Assembly (NCBI GenBank): GCA_963812255.1
Contig: CAWEUM010000005.1
Span: forward strand, 310,001-374,000
DNA length: 64,000 bases
DNA from: DATJGR01 sp963812255
GTDB lineage: Bacteria; Pseudomonadota; Gammaproteobacteria; Pseudomonadales; Azotimanducaceae
Direction of reading: 5' to 3'
Shown here in pieces: positions 42,199 through 50,809 of this stretch; position 1 is the stretch's first letter, and every line of letters starts with the position of its first letter. Under the pieces are notes generated by a model, which saw nothing but the letters and a program-made list of their open reading frames with translations, was not told where the DNA came from and did no database searches. The position numbers and the translations under genes are program-made.

Positions 42199-43725
42199 TT
42201 ACCAGCGCGTTGAGGGTCGCGCCACGACCCCTTGCGGCGTCACCGCAAGGTGCGTCAGCGTCTGATCGTCGTGGCGCATCCGCCACGACAGCATGCGTTG
42301 CGCGTGGTCGAGTACGATCGGCAGGTATCTTCGATCGTTTGCCAAGTTGTGCAGCTCTGCTGGATCTTCCTGTAGATCGAACAGCAACGGCGCTAAGCCG
42401 GCGAAATGCACGTATTTGTATCGCTCGCCACGGACGACGTTCAACACGCACGCGTGCAGCGGAATACCGAGCGCGCGCTCGGTGCTGTCGTCGGTCGGAT
42501 CTCGAAAATCGAATTCCCAATGTGCTTCGGTGCGCCACGTTTCCGGGACCTCCGACGAAGTCACGAAGGGGAGTAGCGAGCGGCCGTCGCATGCATTGGG
42601 AACATCCAGTCCGAGCCACTCGAGCATCGTTGGCATGATGTCGACATTCTCGGTGAACGATTCGACGACCCGTCCCCGCGTCGCGTCGGCCTCCGCGCGC
42701 GGGTCGCGAACGATCAGCGGGATGTGATACGACTGGTCGAAGTAGCCGGTCTTGCCCAACAGCCAGTGATCGCCGATCTGTTCACCATGGTCGGATGTGA
42801 ACACGATCAGCGTGTCGTCATATTGCCCGGTACTTTTCAGGTGTGCGATCAAGCGGCCGAGATTGTCGTCGACCTCGCTCATCAGGCCGAAGTACGAAGC
42901 CTTCAGCCGCCGCAGTTTCTTTTCCGACCCCGGCGCCCGATAGCGCTTGTCGGAAAGCTGATGAGCAAGCCACGGATGCTGCTCGGCTTCGATGTCTGCA
43001 GATGCCGCACGCACGAAACCCGGCAGCGTACCCGGCGCATAGCGCGCGTGATACGGTGCCGGTGCCACCCAGGGCGGGTGGGGCCGCAGCAACGACAGAT
43101 GCACGCACCACCCATCGCGTCGATCGGTCAGATAATCGATCACCCGATCGGTCATGAAGTACGTGTCGTGATGTTCGCGCGCGAGCCGTAGCGGCGCCGG
43201 ACTCGGACCACCGTTTTCGTATTCGAGCTGATCGGTCTTCCGCACGTACAGCTCCGCCGGACGCGCGGGAATCGATACGCCGCTCGTCCGCAGCCACTCG
43301 ACCCACGTGCCGATGTCGGCCGTCAGCAACACTTCGACGCGCAGTCCAGGCAACACCCCTTCGTAGGTCGTCAGCACCGGGTGATCCGCCGGATAGTCGC
43401 GTGGATCGGGGCTGGTATCGGTGTAGCCGAACAACACCGGATCGTATCCCGCCGCGCGAGTCACCTGCGCCCAGTTACGATGACGCGCATCGAGTGGCGT
43501 ACCGTTGATTGCCGAGCGATGATTCATCAGGTACAGGCCGGTGTGCAGCGATGCCCGACTCGGGCCGCACGGCACCGCCTGACAGTAGTGACGTGCGAAC
43601 GAAACACCGTCGTGCGCGAGCGCATCGAGGTGCGGCGTGACGACGCACGGGTGACCGCGCGACGACAGGCAGTCTCCGCGCCACTGGTCGGCGGTGATCA
43701 GAAGTACGTTTCGACGTCTACTCAT
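42199..43725 (-). CDS. Sulfatase (formylglycine type I)
   Basis: Sulfatase of 508 residues from ATG 43725. It starts with RRRNVLLITADQWRGD, the metal-binding aspartate region, and the active-site motif is C-x-P-S-R with Cys53 (VPCGPSRASLHTG), the cysteine converted to formylglycine by a separate enzyme. Other family marks are FTSDHGEQIGDHWLLGKTG and TENVDIMPTMLEWLG. No signal peptide is seen, so a cytoplasmic sulfatase or phosphonate monoester hydrolase-like activity is possible. Substrate unknown. A short, similar but decayed gene start lies at 46341-46385. Confidence 0.92.
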   Translation of the reverse strand: MSRRRNVLLITADQWRGDCLSSRGHPCVVTPHLDALAHDGVSFARHYCQAVPCGPSRASLHTGLYLMNHRSAINGTPLDARHRNWAQVTRAAGYDPVLFGYTDTSPDPRDYPADHPVLTTYEGVLPGLRVEVLLTADIGTWVEWLRTSGVSIPARPAELYVRKTDQLEYENGGPSPAPLRLAREHHDTYFMTDRVIDYLTDRRDGWCVHLSLLRPHPPWVAPAPYHARYAPGTLPGFVRAASADIEAEQHPWLAHQLSDKRYRAPGSEKKLRRLKASYFGLMSEVDDNLGRLIAHLKSTGQYDDTLIVFTSDHGEQIGDHWLLGKTGYFDQSYHIPLIVRDPRAEADATRGRVVESFTENVDIMPTMLEWLGLDVPNACDGRSLLPFVTSSEVPETWRTEAHWEFDFRDPTDDSTERALGIPLHACVLNVVRGERYKYVHFAGLAPLLFDLQEDPAELHNLANDRRYLPIVLDHAQRMLSWRMRHDDQTLTHLAVTPQGVVARPSTRW

Positions 43726-43751
43726 TCGATCCCTCAATCGGCCCGCAGGCC

Positions 43752-43937
43752 GTGCCACTACTGGCCATACCGCTTGCTGACACGGTGCTGAGGTGCGATC
43801 CTCGTGATCGAGTCGCTAACACCAACGGTGGCCGGAACACAGTCTACTTTGAGGTCGAGGAGTTTGCTGCTGGCGTCTCGAAGTCATTCGTCGGCATCGA
43901 GACCGGCGGCGCGATTGCCACTGGCACCTGCGAGTAG
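43752..43937 (+). CDS. Doubtful small ORF, possible gene fragment (61 aa)
   Basis: Frame of 61 codons from GTG 43752 to TAG 43937 in the 427-base interval between the sulfatase start and the PQQ dehydrogenase start. The C-terminal part (GGRNTVYFEVEEFAAGVSKS, then ETGGAIATGTC) looks protein-like, but the start codon has no ribosome binding site. It may be a remnant of the end of a gene brought in with the PQQ dehydrogenase. No family is recognised. Apart from this and the next small ORF, I see nothing in this interval. Confidence 0.2.
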   Translation: MPLLAIPLADTVLRCDPRDRVANTNGGRNTVYFEVEEFAAGVSKSFVGIETGGAIATGTCE

Positions 43938-43943
43938 CACTCG

Positions 43944-44168
43944 ATGGCTGCGGTCGACGACGAAATCCGCCAACTCCGTGTCGAGCTTGAAGTCCTCAAC
44001 GACTGCCTGTCGACCCTCGCGGGCGCTCTCGGCGCCCTCCTCCAGGTCATCGCCGACGGCACCGCACAGGACGCGGCAGAGGAGATCCGTCAGGAGATCG
44101 TGGGGAAACGCGATGCGGCTCGGTTTTTCTATCTGTCAAGGTTGATGTGTTCATGTCGCGAAGATTGA
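43944..44168 (+). CDS. Small helical ORF upstream of the PQQ dehydrogenase (74 aa)
   Basis: Frame of 74 codons from ATG 43944. The product is helical and regular, with DDEIRQLRVELEVLNDCLST, then ALLQVIADGTAQDAAEEIRQE, and ends with a few residues that overlap the PQQ dehydrogenase start (44153) by 16 bases. The heptad-like spacing suggests a short coiled coil. No good ribosome binding site is visible. It may be a real small gene or part of the same imported segment as the dehydrogenase. Confidence 0.35.
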   Translation: MAAVDDEIRQLRVELEVLNDCLSTLAGALGALLQVIADGTAQDAAEEIRQEIVGKRDAARFFYLSRLMCSCRED

Positions 44169-46168
44169 TCGCTGTCAGCGTTGCTGCACTACTGCTGTTA
44201 GTGGTGGCGAGCATTCTCGGTGGATCCGCAGTTTGGTTACTGGGCGGCGCGCATAGCCTGGACATCAACGGACGCGCAGAAGTCCGCGGCAGTCAGAGAG
44301 CCACATCCTACGATGGATGGAGCCACTATGGTGGCGACCCGGGTGGTCATCGATTCAGCGATGCGAACCAGATTACTCCCCAGAACGTGACACTGTTGGA
44401 ACCGGCCTGGACATACAGCACAGGAGATCTGCAGAGCAAAGGCGCGGAAGCCCTTTCTCGCAATGCCGGGGAGACGACGCCGATCCTCGTGGAAGACAGC
44501 CTGGTCTTTTGCACACCGTTCAACGAAGTGATCGCTCTCGATCCGGCAACAGGTGTGGAGCGATGGCGATTCGATCCGAAGGTTGTACTCGACATGAAAC
44601 CCGCCAACCAGTGGGTGTGCCGCGGCGTTGCCTATTGGAGAGACAAGGCAGCATCAGGTGCGTGCGCTTCGCGCATCGTCACGGCCACCAACGACGGCCG
44701 GGTGATTGCGCTGGACGCGAAAGCAGGCACGCCTTGCGCCGATTTTGGTGACGCCGGCCAGGTAAAAATTGATCCGGGCATGGACTTGCTCTGGCCGGGC
44801 GAATTCCAGGTGACATCGCCGCCGACCATTGTCGGCGATGTAGTGGTGGTTGGTTCAGCAATCAGTGATAACGCGCGCGTCGAGGCGCCGCGCGGTGCCA
44901 TTCGCGCATACGACGCGCGGACGGGGCACGAGCTGTGGACCTTCGACCCGATTCCACGAGTTGAACACGCCGTCAATCAAGCGGACTGGAAGGGCAAGTA
45001 TCCGCCCGTGGAAGGCCATGCAAACGCATGGGCACCGATGTCCGCTGACCTCGAGCGCGGTCTGGTATTCGTGCCGACCACCAGTTCTTCGCCCGACTTC
45101 TATGGCGGACTGCGTCCGGGCGACAATCGCTATGCGAATTCTGTCGTTGCCCTGGTTGCAGCCACTGGCGAGGTCGCCTGGAGTTTTCAGACCGTCCATC
45201 ACGATGTATGGGATTTCGACCTGCCGGCTCAGCCGGGGCTGTACACGATTTTCAAGGATGGTGTGCCGCGGGATGCGGTGGTGCAGATCACCAAGATGGG
45301 GATGATTTTCATCCTGGATCGTGACACCGGCGAGCCGATATTTCCGGTAGAAGAGCGGCCCGTGCCCCAGGGTGGGGTTGTTGGGGAAGTGCTCTCACCG
45401 ACACAACCGTTCCCTGTTCAGCCACCGCCATTGGTACCCGATACCACATCCCCCGACGATGCATTCGGCATTACGTGGTTCGATAAGCACGCATGCGCAA
45501 ACGCGATTGCCGCGCTGCGCGGCGACGGACTCTACACGCCGCCCACCGAACAAGGCACCTTGTTCCGGCCGTTCACCGGAGGCGGCGGCAACTGGGGCGG
45601 GGCAGCGTTTGATTCATCGCGCAATCTGCTGGTGGTGAATATGTCGAACCTGGGCCATCTGATTCAGCTCATTCCGGCCGACAAGATCGGTGAGATGCGG
45701 CAAGTATTCCACAGCAGCGAAATTGCGCCTCAGACCGGCGCACCTTACGGCGTCCGTCGGGAGATCCTGCTTTCACCGCTTGGCTTGCCCTGTACGCCGC
45801 CACCGTGGGGCATCATTGCGGGCGTTGATCTGACGGATGGCCACATCGTCTGGCGCAAGACGATTGGAACCACGGAAGATCTCGCGGGCGGACTTGCGCT
45901 GAAACTGGGAACGCCAACGTTGGGTGGACCGATCATCACGGCGTCGGGTCTGGTTTTCATCGGCAGTACGCTCGATTTCTACCTGCGCGCATTTGATGTG
46001 GCGAACGGCGACGAACTCTGGAAGGGGCGATTGCCCGCGGCCGGCATTGCAACGCCGATGACGTATGACTGGCAGGGGCGACAGTATGTGGTGATTTTCG
46101 CCGGCGGTTACTCGTCAGCAGATTCGCCCCCAGGCGACAGCCTGGTGGCGTTTTCATTGCCGAGATGA
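44153..46168 (+). CDS. PQQ-dependent membrane-bound dehydrogenase (glucose/quinate type)
   Basis: Quinoprotein of 671 residues from ATG 44153 (GTG 44147 is an alternative). One N-terminal membrane helix (LIAVSVAALLLLVVASILGG) is followed by an eight-bladed beta-propeller: W-docking type words are GHRFSDANQITPQNV, GEDLWTF-like TGHELWTFDPI and VHHDVWDFDLPAQPGLYT. The last is typical of glucose, quinate and shikimate dehydrogenases. Unlike E. coli Gcd it has a single anchor helix rather than five. It oxidises a sugar or cyclic alcohol in the periplasm and passes electrons to ubiquinone. It lies between two copies of a sulfatase start. Confidence 0.9.
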   Translation: MSRRLIAVSVAALLLLVVASILGGSAVWLLGGAHSLDINGRAEVRGSQRATSYDGWSHYGGDPGGHRFSDANQITPQNVTLLEPAWTYSTGDLQSKGAEALSRNAGETTPILVEDSLVFCTPFNEVIALDPATGVERWRFDPKVVLDMKPANQWVCRGVAYWRDKAASGACASRIVTATNDGRVIALDAKAGTPCADFGDAGQVKIDPGMDLLWPGEFQVTSPPTIVGDVVVVGSAISDNARVEAPRGAIRAYDARTGHELWTFDPIPRVEHAVNQADWKGKYPPVEGHANAWAPMSADLERGLVFVPTTSSSPDFYGGLRPGDNRYANSVVALVAATGEVAWSFQTVHHDVWDFDLPAQPGLYTIFKDGVPRDAVVQITKMGMIFILDRDTGEPIFPVEERPVPQGGVVGEVLSPTQPFPVQPPPLVPDTTSPDDAFGITWFDKHACANAIAALRGDGLYTPPTEQGTLFRPFTGGGGNWGGAAFDSSRNLLVVNMSNLGHLIQLIPADKIGEMRQVFHSSEIAPQTGAPYGVRREILLSPLGLPCTPPPWGIIAGVDLTDGHIVWRKTIGTTEDLAGGLALKLGTPTLGGPIITASGLVFIGSTLDFYLRAFDVANGDELWKGRLPAAGIATPMTYDWQGRQYVVIFAGGYSSADSPPGDSLVAFSLPR

Positions 46169-46340
46169 GCCACGCGAAGGCCGGCGCATCAGATTGGCCT
46201 GCACCGCGGGCCACGCGGCACGGGTGATGGCGTAGAGCACCGAATCGCGAAGGCGCCCGTCGCACTGCGCTCTCATCCCTAAGGCGCTGACACGGGTAGC
46301 CGTCAAGTCCCTGAAATCATTGACTCTCAGGGCAGGGTCT

Positions 46341-46385
46341 TCACAGGTCGGCGGTGATCAGAGGTACGTTTCGAGGTGAGTTCAT
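46341..46385 (-). pseudogene. Remnant of a sulfatase gene start
   Basis: Reading from ATG 46385 gives 14 codons (MNSPRNVPLITADL) before a TGA at 46341. It matches the start of the sulfatase at 43725 (MSRRRNVLLITADQ) at 9 of 14 residues, and at DNA level 37 of 45 bases, with 29 of 30 identical from base 12 to 41. The similarity stops at both ends. It is therefore a scar of a second sulfatase start, not a working gene. The rest of the 46169-46421 interval contains no recognised gene. Confidence 0.8.
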
Positions 46386-46421
46386 CGTCGAACTCTAACG
46401 AAAACGGCGTCGGAGCGCCTT

Positions 46422-47534
46422 CTAACTGAGCGTTCCTCGGCCGAGCACATTCGCGGCATCCTTGACCCCGAGTCGCGACTGCAGATGCGCGATCGTCGTG
46501 CGCGCGGTCGCACACTCGAATCTTGATGCCGCGAGACGCCGCTCGCGTTCGGCAATTTCCTGACCGAGGCGCTTCAGTTCAGCCTCGAGTGTCGCGATGC
46601 GACGTCGCAGCGCAGTCTGGTCGGTCAGCTGGCGGCTCAGCTTGTCGTTGGTCTCGCGGGCACGCGCCAGTTGATCGTTGAGCACGTCGAGCCACTTGTC
46701 CTGACGCTGCCGCTCACGATCGAATTCCTCGTTACGTTTCAGCTGATCGCCGAGCGCGCTCTCCAGCTGCGGAATCTTCTTCGCGTGATTACCCTGCTCG
46801 TACATCAGTTCACCGATGCGCGCCTCACGTTCGCGAACCTTCGTTTCCAGTTCGCGTACCTGCTCTTCGAGTCGCTGATCGGTCAGATCCGATTGCCGCG
46901 ATACCACGTTGCCCGGCGCGCCGGGCGTGGTGAACACCTCGTCCTCGAGATCGAGCGTTGCCATGCCGGACGCCGCCGCCTCGTTTGCGGGCATGCCCTT
47001 CAGCAACGCCAGTTCGGATTTCAACAGCGACACCGTGCGATCGCGATCGCGCAGCGCACCGTCGCGCTCCTCGATCGTCTTGTGCAGCGGCGGCAGCGAG
47101 GCTTCGAGCTCCTTCAGCTGTTGCTCCACGCGGGCAACCTGCATCTCTCTATTGCGCATGCCGGACTCGAGCCGTGGAATCCTGCCTTTGGTTTCATTGA
47201 GGCGCCGTTGCAGATCGTCTTCGCGCACGCGCGCCGTCGCGGCGCGTAGCGACGAACCCGTCGCGACGCCGACGCCGGATGCGATCAGCAGGCACAGCAC
47301 TGTGAAGATCGCGTCCGCATAGTTGGCGGGCGTGCCCTTCTGCCCGAGCAACTCTGCGATGCCGTCGTTGATGATTGGCGCCAACGGAATGTCGTGCACC
47401 GATACGGCCAGCCAGGTAACCGCGCTGAGCAAGATCGAGCCGAGCAGGATGGTGAGCACGCGTGACATAGCGATGAGCGAGTCCTTCGCATCCATTGCGA
47501 ACGGGTCGGACGATTCTGGCTCAGTAACGTCCAC
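46422..47534 (-). CDS. Membrane-anchored coiled-coil protein
   Basis: Protein of 370 residues (GTG 47534; ATG 47495 is an alternative). Two membrane segments are near the N-terminus: VLTILLGSILLSAVTWLAVS (about residues 26-45) and AIFTVLCLLIASGVGVATG (about 74-93). Residues about 100-365 are charged and heptad-like (VREDDLQRRLNETKGRI, EQQLKELEASLPPLHKTIEERDG, LRRRIATLEAELKRLGQEI), predicting a long coiled coil. No enzyme motif or family is recognised. It is divergent from the box genes by 151 bases, and no functional link is implied. Confidence 0.75.
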   Translation of the reverse strand: MDVTEPESSDPFAMDAKDSLIAMSRVLTILLGSILLSAVTWLAVSVHDIPLAPIINDGIAELLGQKGTPANYADAIFTVLCLLIASGVGVATGSSLRAATARVREDDLQRRLNETKGRIPRLESGMRNREMQVARVEQQLKELEASLPPLHKTIEERDGALRDRDRTVSLLKSELALLKGMPANEAAASGMATLDLEDEVFTTPGAPGNVVSRQSDLTDQRLEEQVRELETKVREREARIGELMYEQGNHAKKIPQLESALGDQLKRNEEFDRERQRQDKWLDVLNDQLARARETNDKLSRQLTDQTALRRRIATLEAELKRLGQEIAERERRLAASRFECATARTTIAHLQSRLGVKDAANVLGRGTLS

Positions 47535-47685
47535 GAAACAGTTAGTTGGCTCTCAATCGCGGCGCGCGCGAGAAGCCACACGGCGGGCTGCGCGCCATAC
47601 ATACCACCGAGAACACGGTCACATTTTTGAGGTTCCCGCACGAGGTTGATTTACCATCTGCGCCTCGCGTCTGTAGATCAGTTCA

Positions 47686-49353
47686 ATGAATACGTCCACG
47701 TCGGCACCGCTGGATTTTCGCACCGAACCCGCCTCATATCGGCATTGGAAACTCGACATCGCGCCGCCGCTCGCCGAACTGATCCTGGATGTCGACGAAT
47801 CCGGCGGACTCCTGCCCGGCTACGAACTCAAACAGAACTCGTACGATCTCGGCGTCGACATCGAGCTCGCCGATGCGATCCAGCGGTTGCGCTTCGAGCA
47901 TCCGGACGTGCACGCCGTCGTACTGCGGTCGGGCAAGGCCGGCATCTTCTGCGCCGGCGCCAACATCCGGATGCTGGCCGGCGCGAGTCACGCCCACAAA
48001 GTGAACTTCTGCAAGTTCACGAATGAAACGCGCAACGCGCTCGAAGAGGCGTCTGCCGAGTCGGGCCAGCGGTATCTGGCCGCGATAGGCGGGACCGCGG
48101 CCGGCGGCGGCTATGAACTGGCCCTGGCCGCGGACTATCTGTTGCTGATCGACGACGGCAACGCTGCGGTGTCGCTGCCGGAAGTGCCGTTGCTGGCGGT
48201 ACTGCCCGGCACCGGTGGGCTGACCCGGCTGACGGACAAGCGACGTATCCGCCGCGACCTCGCCGACGTCTTCTGCACCCTCGAAGAAGGGGCTCGCGGA
48301 ATGCGAGCGCTCGAGTGGCGACTGGTCGACGAGATCGCGCTGCGCTCCAAATTCGATGCCGCCGTGCGGACACGCGCGCTCGAACTCGCGGGCCGCTCCG
48401 ACCGTCCTCCGCACGAAATCGCTATCGAATGGACACGCCTGGAGCGAACCGCCGACGCAAACGGGATTCACTACCGCTATCTCGACGTGACATTCGACGA
48501 TGCGCTGGCCACCGTGACGCTGACGTTGCGCGGTCCCGAAGAAAAGCTCCCAGATGATGTCGCGCAGGTTCGCGCGTCGGGTACCAATCTCTGGGCGCTT
48601 GCGTTGCTGCGCGCGCTCGACGATGCGCTGCTGCACATACGTTTCAACACACCAGACATCGCGACCGTGCAGTTGCGCAGTGAAGGTGACATCGATCGCG
48701 TTCTGCAGCACGACACCTGGCTGCGGGAACACGCCTCGCTCTGGTGGGTACGCGAAATCGCGTTGTTCGAAAAACGCACGCTGAAGCGCCTCGATCTGAC
48801 GTCGCGCACACTGGTGGCGCTGGTCGAACCGGGAAGTTGTTTCGGCGGTTTTCTCGCGGAGATTCTATTCGCGGTCGACCGCAGCTACATGCTGGATGGC
48901 ACGCTCGACGATTCCGTAGATGCCGCGACCATCGCGCTATCCGAATCCAACCTTGGTCTCCTGCCGATGAGCAACGGACTCAGCCGGCTCGCCACCCGCT
49001 TCTACGGTGATCCCGCGGCGATCGCGCGCCTGCGCGCATGTGTTGGGAAGCCGCTCGACGCGGCTGCTGCGCAGGATGCCGGACTGGTGACATTCACGCC
49101 CGACGAGATCGACTGGCGTGACGAGATCCGCCTGTTCCTCGAAGAGCGCGCGAGCTTTTCGCCAGACGCGCTCACCGCGATGGAAGCGAATTTGCGGTTC
49201 GCCGGGCCGGAGACGATGGAAACCAAGATTTTCGCGCGCCTGTCCGCATGGCAGAACTGGGTATTCCAACGCCCCAATGCCGTGGGTGACGACGGCGCGC
49301 TCAAGCGCTACGGTACCGGAGCACGTCCGCGCTACGACAAAACACGCATATAG
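47686..49353 (+). CDS. boxC: 2,3-epoxybenzoyl-CoA dihydrolase (BoxC)
   Basis: Ring-cleaving enzyme of 555 residues in the aerobic benzoyl-CoA pathway. It converts 2,3-epoxybenzoyl-CoA to 3,4-didehydroadipyl-CoA semialdehyde plus formate. It is a crotonase-fold protein: HPDVHAVVLRSGKAGIFCAGANIRMLAG, then the oxyanion region GTAAGGGYELALAADY, and SLPEVPLLAVLPGTGG are BoxC-like. The length (about 555) matches the family, which is longer than a single crotonase domain. The gene is the first of boxC-boxB-ligase, with only 9 bases to boxB. Confidence 0.93.
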   Translation: MNTSTSAPLDFRTEPASYRHWKLDIAPPLAELILDVDESGGLLPGYELKQNSYDLGVDIELADAIQRLRFEHPDVHAVVLRSGKAGIFCAGANIRMLAGASHAHKVNFCKFTNETRNALEEASAESGQRYLAAIGGTAAGGGYELALAADYLLLIDDGNAAVSLPEVPLLAVLPGTGGLTRLTDKRRIRRDLADVFCTLEEGARGMRALEWRLVDEIALRSKFDAAVRTRALELAGRSDRPPHEIAIEWTRLERTADANGIHYRYLDVTFDDALATVTLTLRGPEEKLPDDVAQVRASGTNLWALALLRALDDALLHIRFNTPDIATVQLRSEGDIDRVLQHDTWLREHASLWWVREIALFEKRTLKRLDLTSRTLVALVEPGSCFGGFLAEILFAVDRSYMLDGTLDDSVDAATIALSESNLGLLPMSNGLSRLATRFYGDPAAIARLRACVGKPLDAAAAQDAGLVTFTPDEIDWRDEIRLFLEERASFSPDALTAMEANLRFAGPETMETKIFARLSAWQNWVFQRPNAVGDDGALKRYGTGARPRYDKTRI

Positions 49354-49362
49354 GAAGCAGAC

Positions 49363-50802
49363 ATGAGCGCCGTCGACTACGCATCGCTGATTCCGAACAA
49401 CGTCGATCTTGCCGGCGATCGTGCGCTGCAGCGCGCGCTTGAAGCCTGGCACCCGCACTTTCTCGACTGGTGGCGCGCCATGGGGCCGGATGGTTTTCAG
49501 GATGCCGAGGTGTTCCTGCGCACAGCCGTCAGCGTCGACCGTGCCGGTTGGGCCAAGTTCGGCTTCGTCAAGATGCCCCAGTATCGGTGGGGCATCCTGC
49601 TCGCACCCGCCGAAAGCGATCGAAAGATCGGCTTCGGCGCCCACAAAGGCGAACCGGTGTGGCAGGAGGTGCCCGGCGAATACCGTGCGCTGTTGCGCCG
49701 TCTGATGGTCATTCAAGGTGATACCGAACCGGCGTCGGTCGAACAACAACGCCACCTCGGTAAGACCGCGCCGAGTTTGTACGACCTGCGCAACCTGTTT
49801 CAGGTCAACGTCGAAGAGGGCCGTCACCTGTGGGCCATGGTGTATCTGCTGCAGCGCTACTTCGGTCGCGATGGTCGCGAGGAGGCCGAGATGCTACTGA
49901 ATCGACGCTCAGGCAACCCCGACACGCCGCGCATACTCGGCGCGTTCAACGAACAAACACCGGACTGGCTGTCGTTCTTCATGTTCACGAGCTTCACCGA
50001 CCGCGACGGCAAGATGCAGCTCGAAGCGCTGGCACAATCGGGATTCGATCCATTGTCGCGAACCTGCCGCTTCATGGTGACCGAAGAAGGTCATCACATG
50101 TTCGTCGGCAAAAGCGGTGTGGAACGGATCCTGCGCGCGACGTGCGCGGCAATGAATCTGCACGGCATCACCGATCCGCACGATCTCACGGCCATCCGCC
50201 GCCACGGCGTCATCGACCTGCCGACGATGCAGAAGAAAATCAATTTTCACTATTCCGTGACGCTCGATCTGTTCGGCTCCGAAATCTCCACCAACGCAGC
50301 CAATGCATACAACGCTGGCATCAAGGGGCGCTTTCACGAAGACCAAATCGACGACGACCATCAACTGCACGGTGCGACTTATCGCGTAATGCAGGCCGAC
50401 GCCAACGGTTTCGCCTGGATCGATGCACCGGCGCTGTCCGCCATCAATGCAAGGCTGCGCGACGACTACATCGACGACTGCGCGCCGGTGTTGCGCGCGT
50501 GGAACCGCGTGATTTCGGATGCCGGCATTGAATTCGAACTGCGGCTGCCGCATCGCGCGTTTCATCGAAAGGTTGGCGACTTTTCGAACCTGTCGGTCAC
50601 ACCCGCCGGCGACGTCATCGATACCGCATCCTGGCGGGCCCGCGAACCGGACTGGCTACCGGCGCCGAGCGACCTCGAGTACGTATCGTCGCTGATGCGG
50701 CCGTCCCACACCGTTGGCAAATTCGCCTCGTGGATCGCTGCACCGTCCAGCGGCGTCGGCGGTAAGCCCGGCGACTTCGAGTACGTAAAGCTCGCATCCT
50801 GA
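49363..50802 (+). CDS. boxB: Benzoyl-CoA 2,3-epoxidase subunit B (BoxB)
   Basis: Di-iron oxygenase component of 479 residues that epoxidises benzoyl-CoA with O2 and electrons from BoxA. The ferritin-like di-iron ligands are in FQVNVEEGRHLWAM and RFMVTEEGHHMFVG, two E-E-x-x-H motifs separated as expected. YRWGILLAPAESDRKIGFG and PAWKWQ-like GEPVWQEVPGEYR are further family words. Length matches BoxB (about 475). The usual partner BoxA (NADPH reductase) is not in this window, so electrons must come from a gene elsewhere. Confidence 0.93.
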   Translation: MSAVDYASLIPNNVDLAGDRALQRALEAWHPHFLDWWRAMGPDGFQDAEVFLRTAVSVDRAGWAKFGFVKMPQYRWGILLAPAESDRKIGFGAHKGEPVWQEVPGEYRALLRRLMVIQGDTEPASVEQQRHLGKTAPSLYDLRNLFQVNVEEGRHLWAMVYLLQRYFGRDGREEAEMLLNRRSGNPDTPRILGAFNEQTPDWLSFFMFTSFTDRDGKMQLEALAQSGFDPLSRTCRFMVTEEGHHMFVGKSGVERILRATCAAMNLHGITDPHDLTAIRRHGVIDLPTMQKKINFHYSVTLDLFGSEISTNAANAYNAGIKGRFHEDQIDDDHQLHGATYRVMQADANGFAWIDAPALSAINARLRDDYIDDCAPVLRAWNRVISDAGIEFELRLPHRAFHRKVGDFSNLSVTPAGDVIDTASWRAREPDWLPAPSDLEYVSSLMRPSHTVGKFASWIAAPSSGVGGKPGDFEYVKLAS

Positions 50803-50809
50803 CTTTTCG

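Noticed and set aside
46309..46332. Short stem CCCTGA/TCAGGG as a terminator of the PQQ dehydrogenase
   Set aside because: Only six pairs with a 12-base loop, about 140 bases past the stop and with no T-run.
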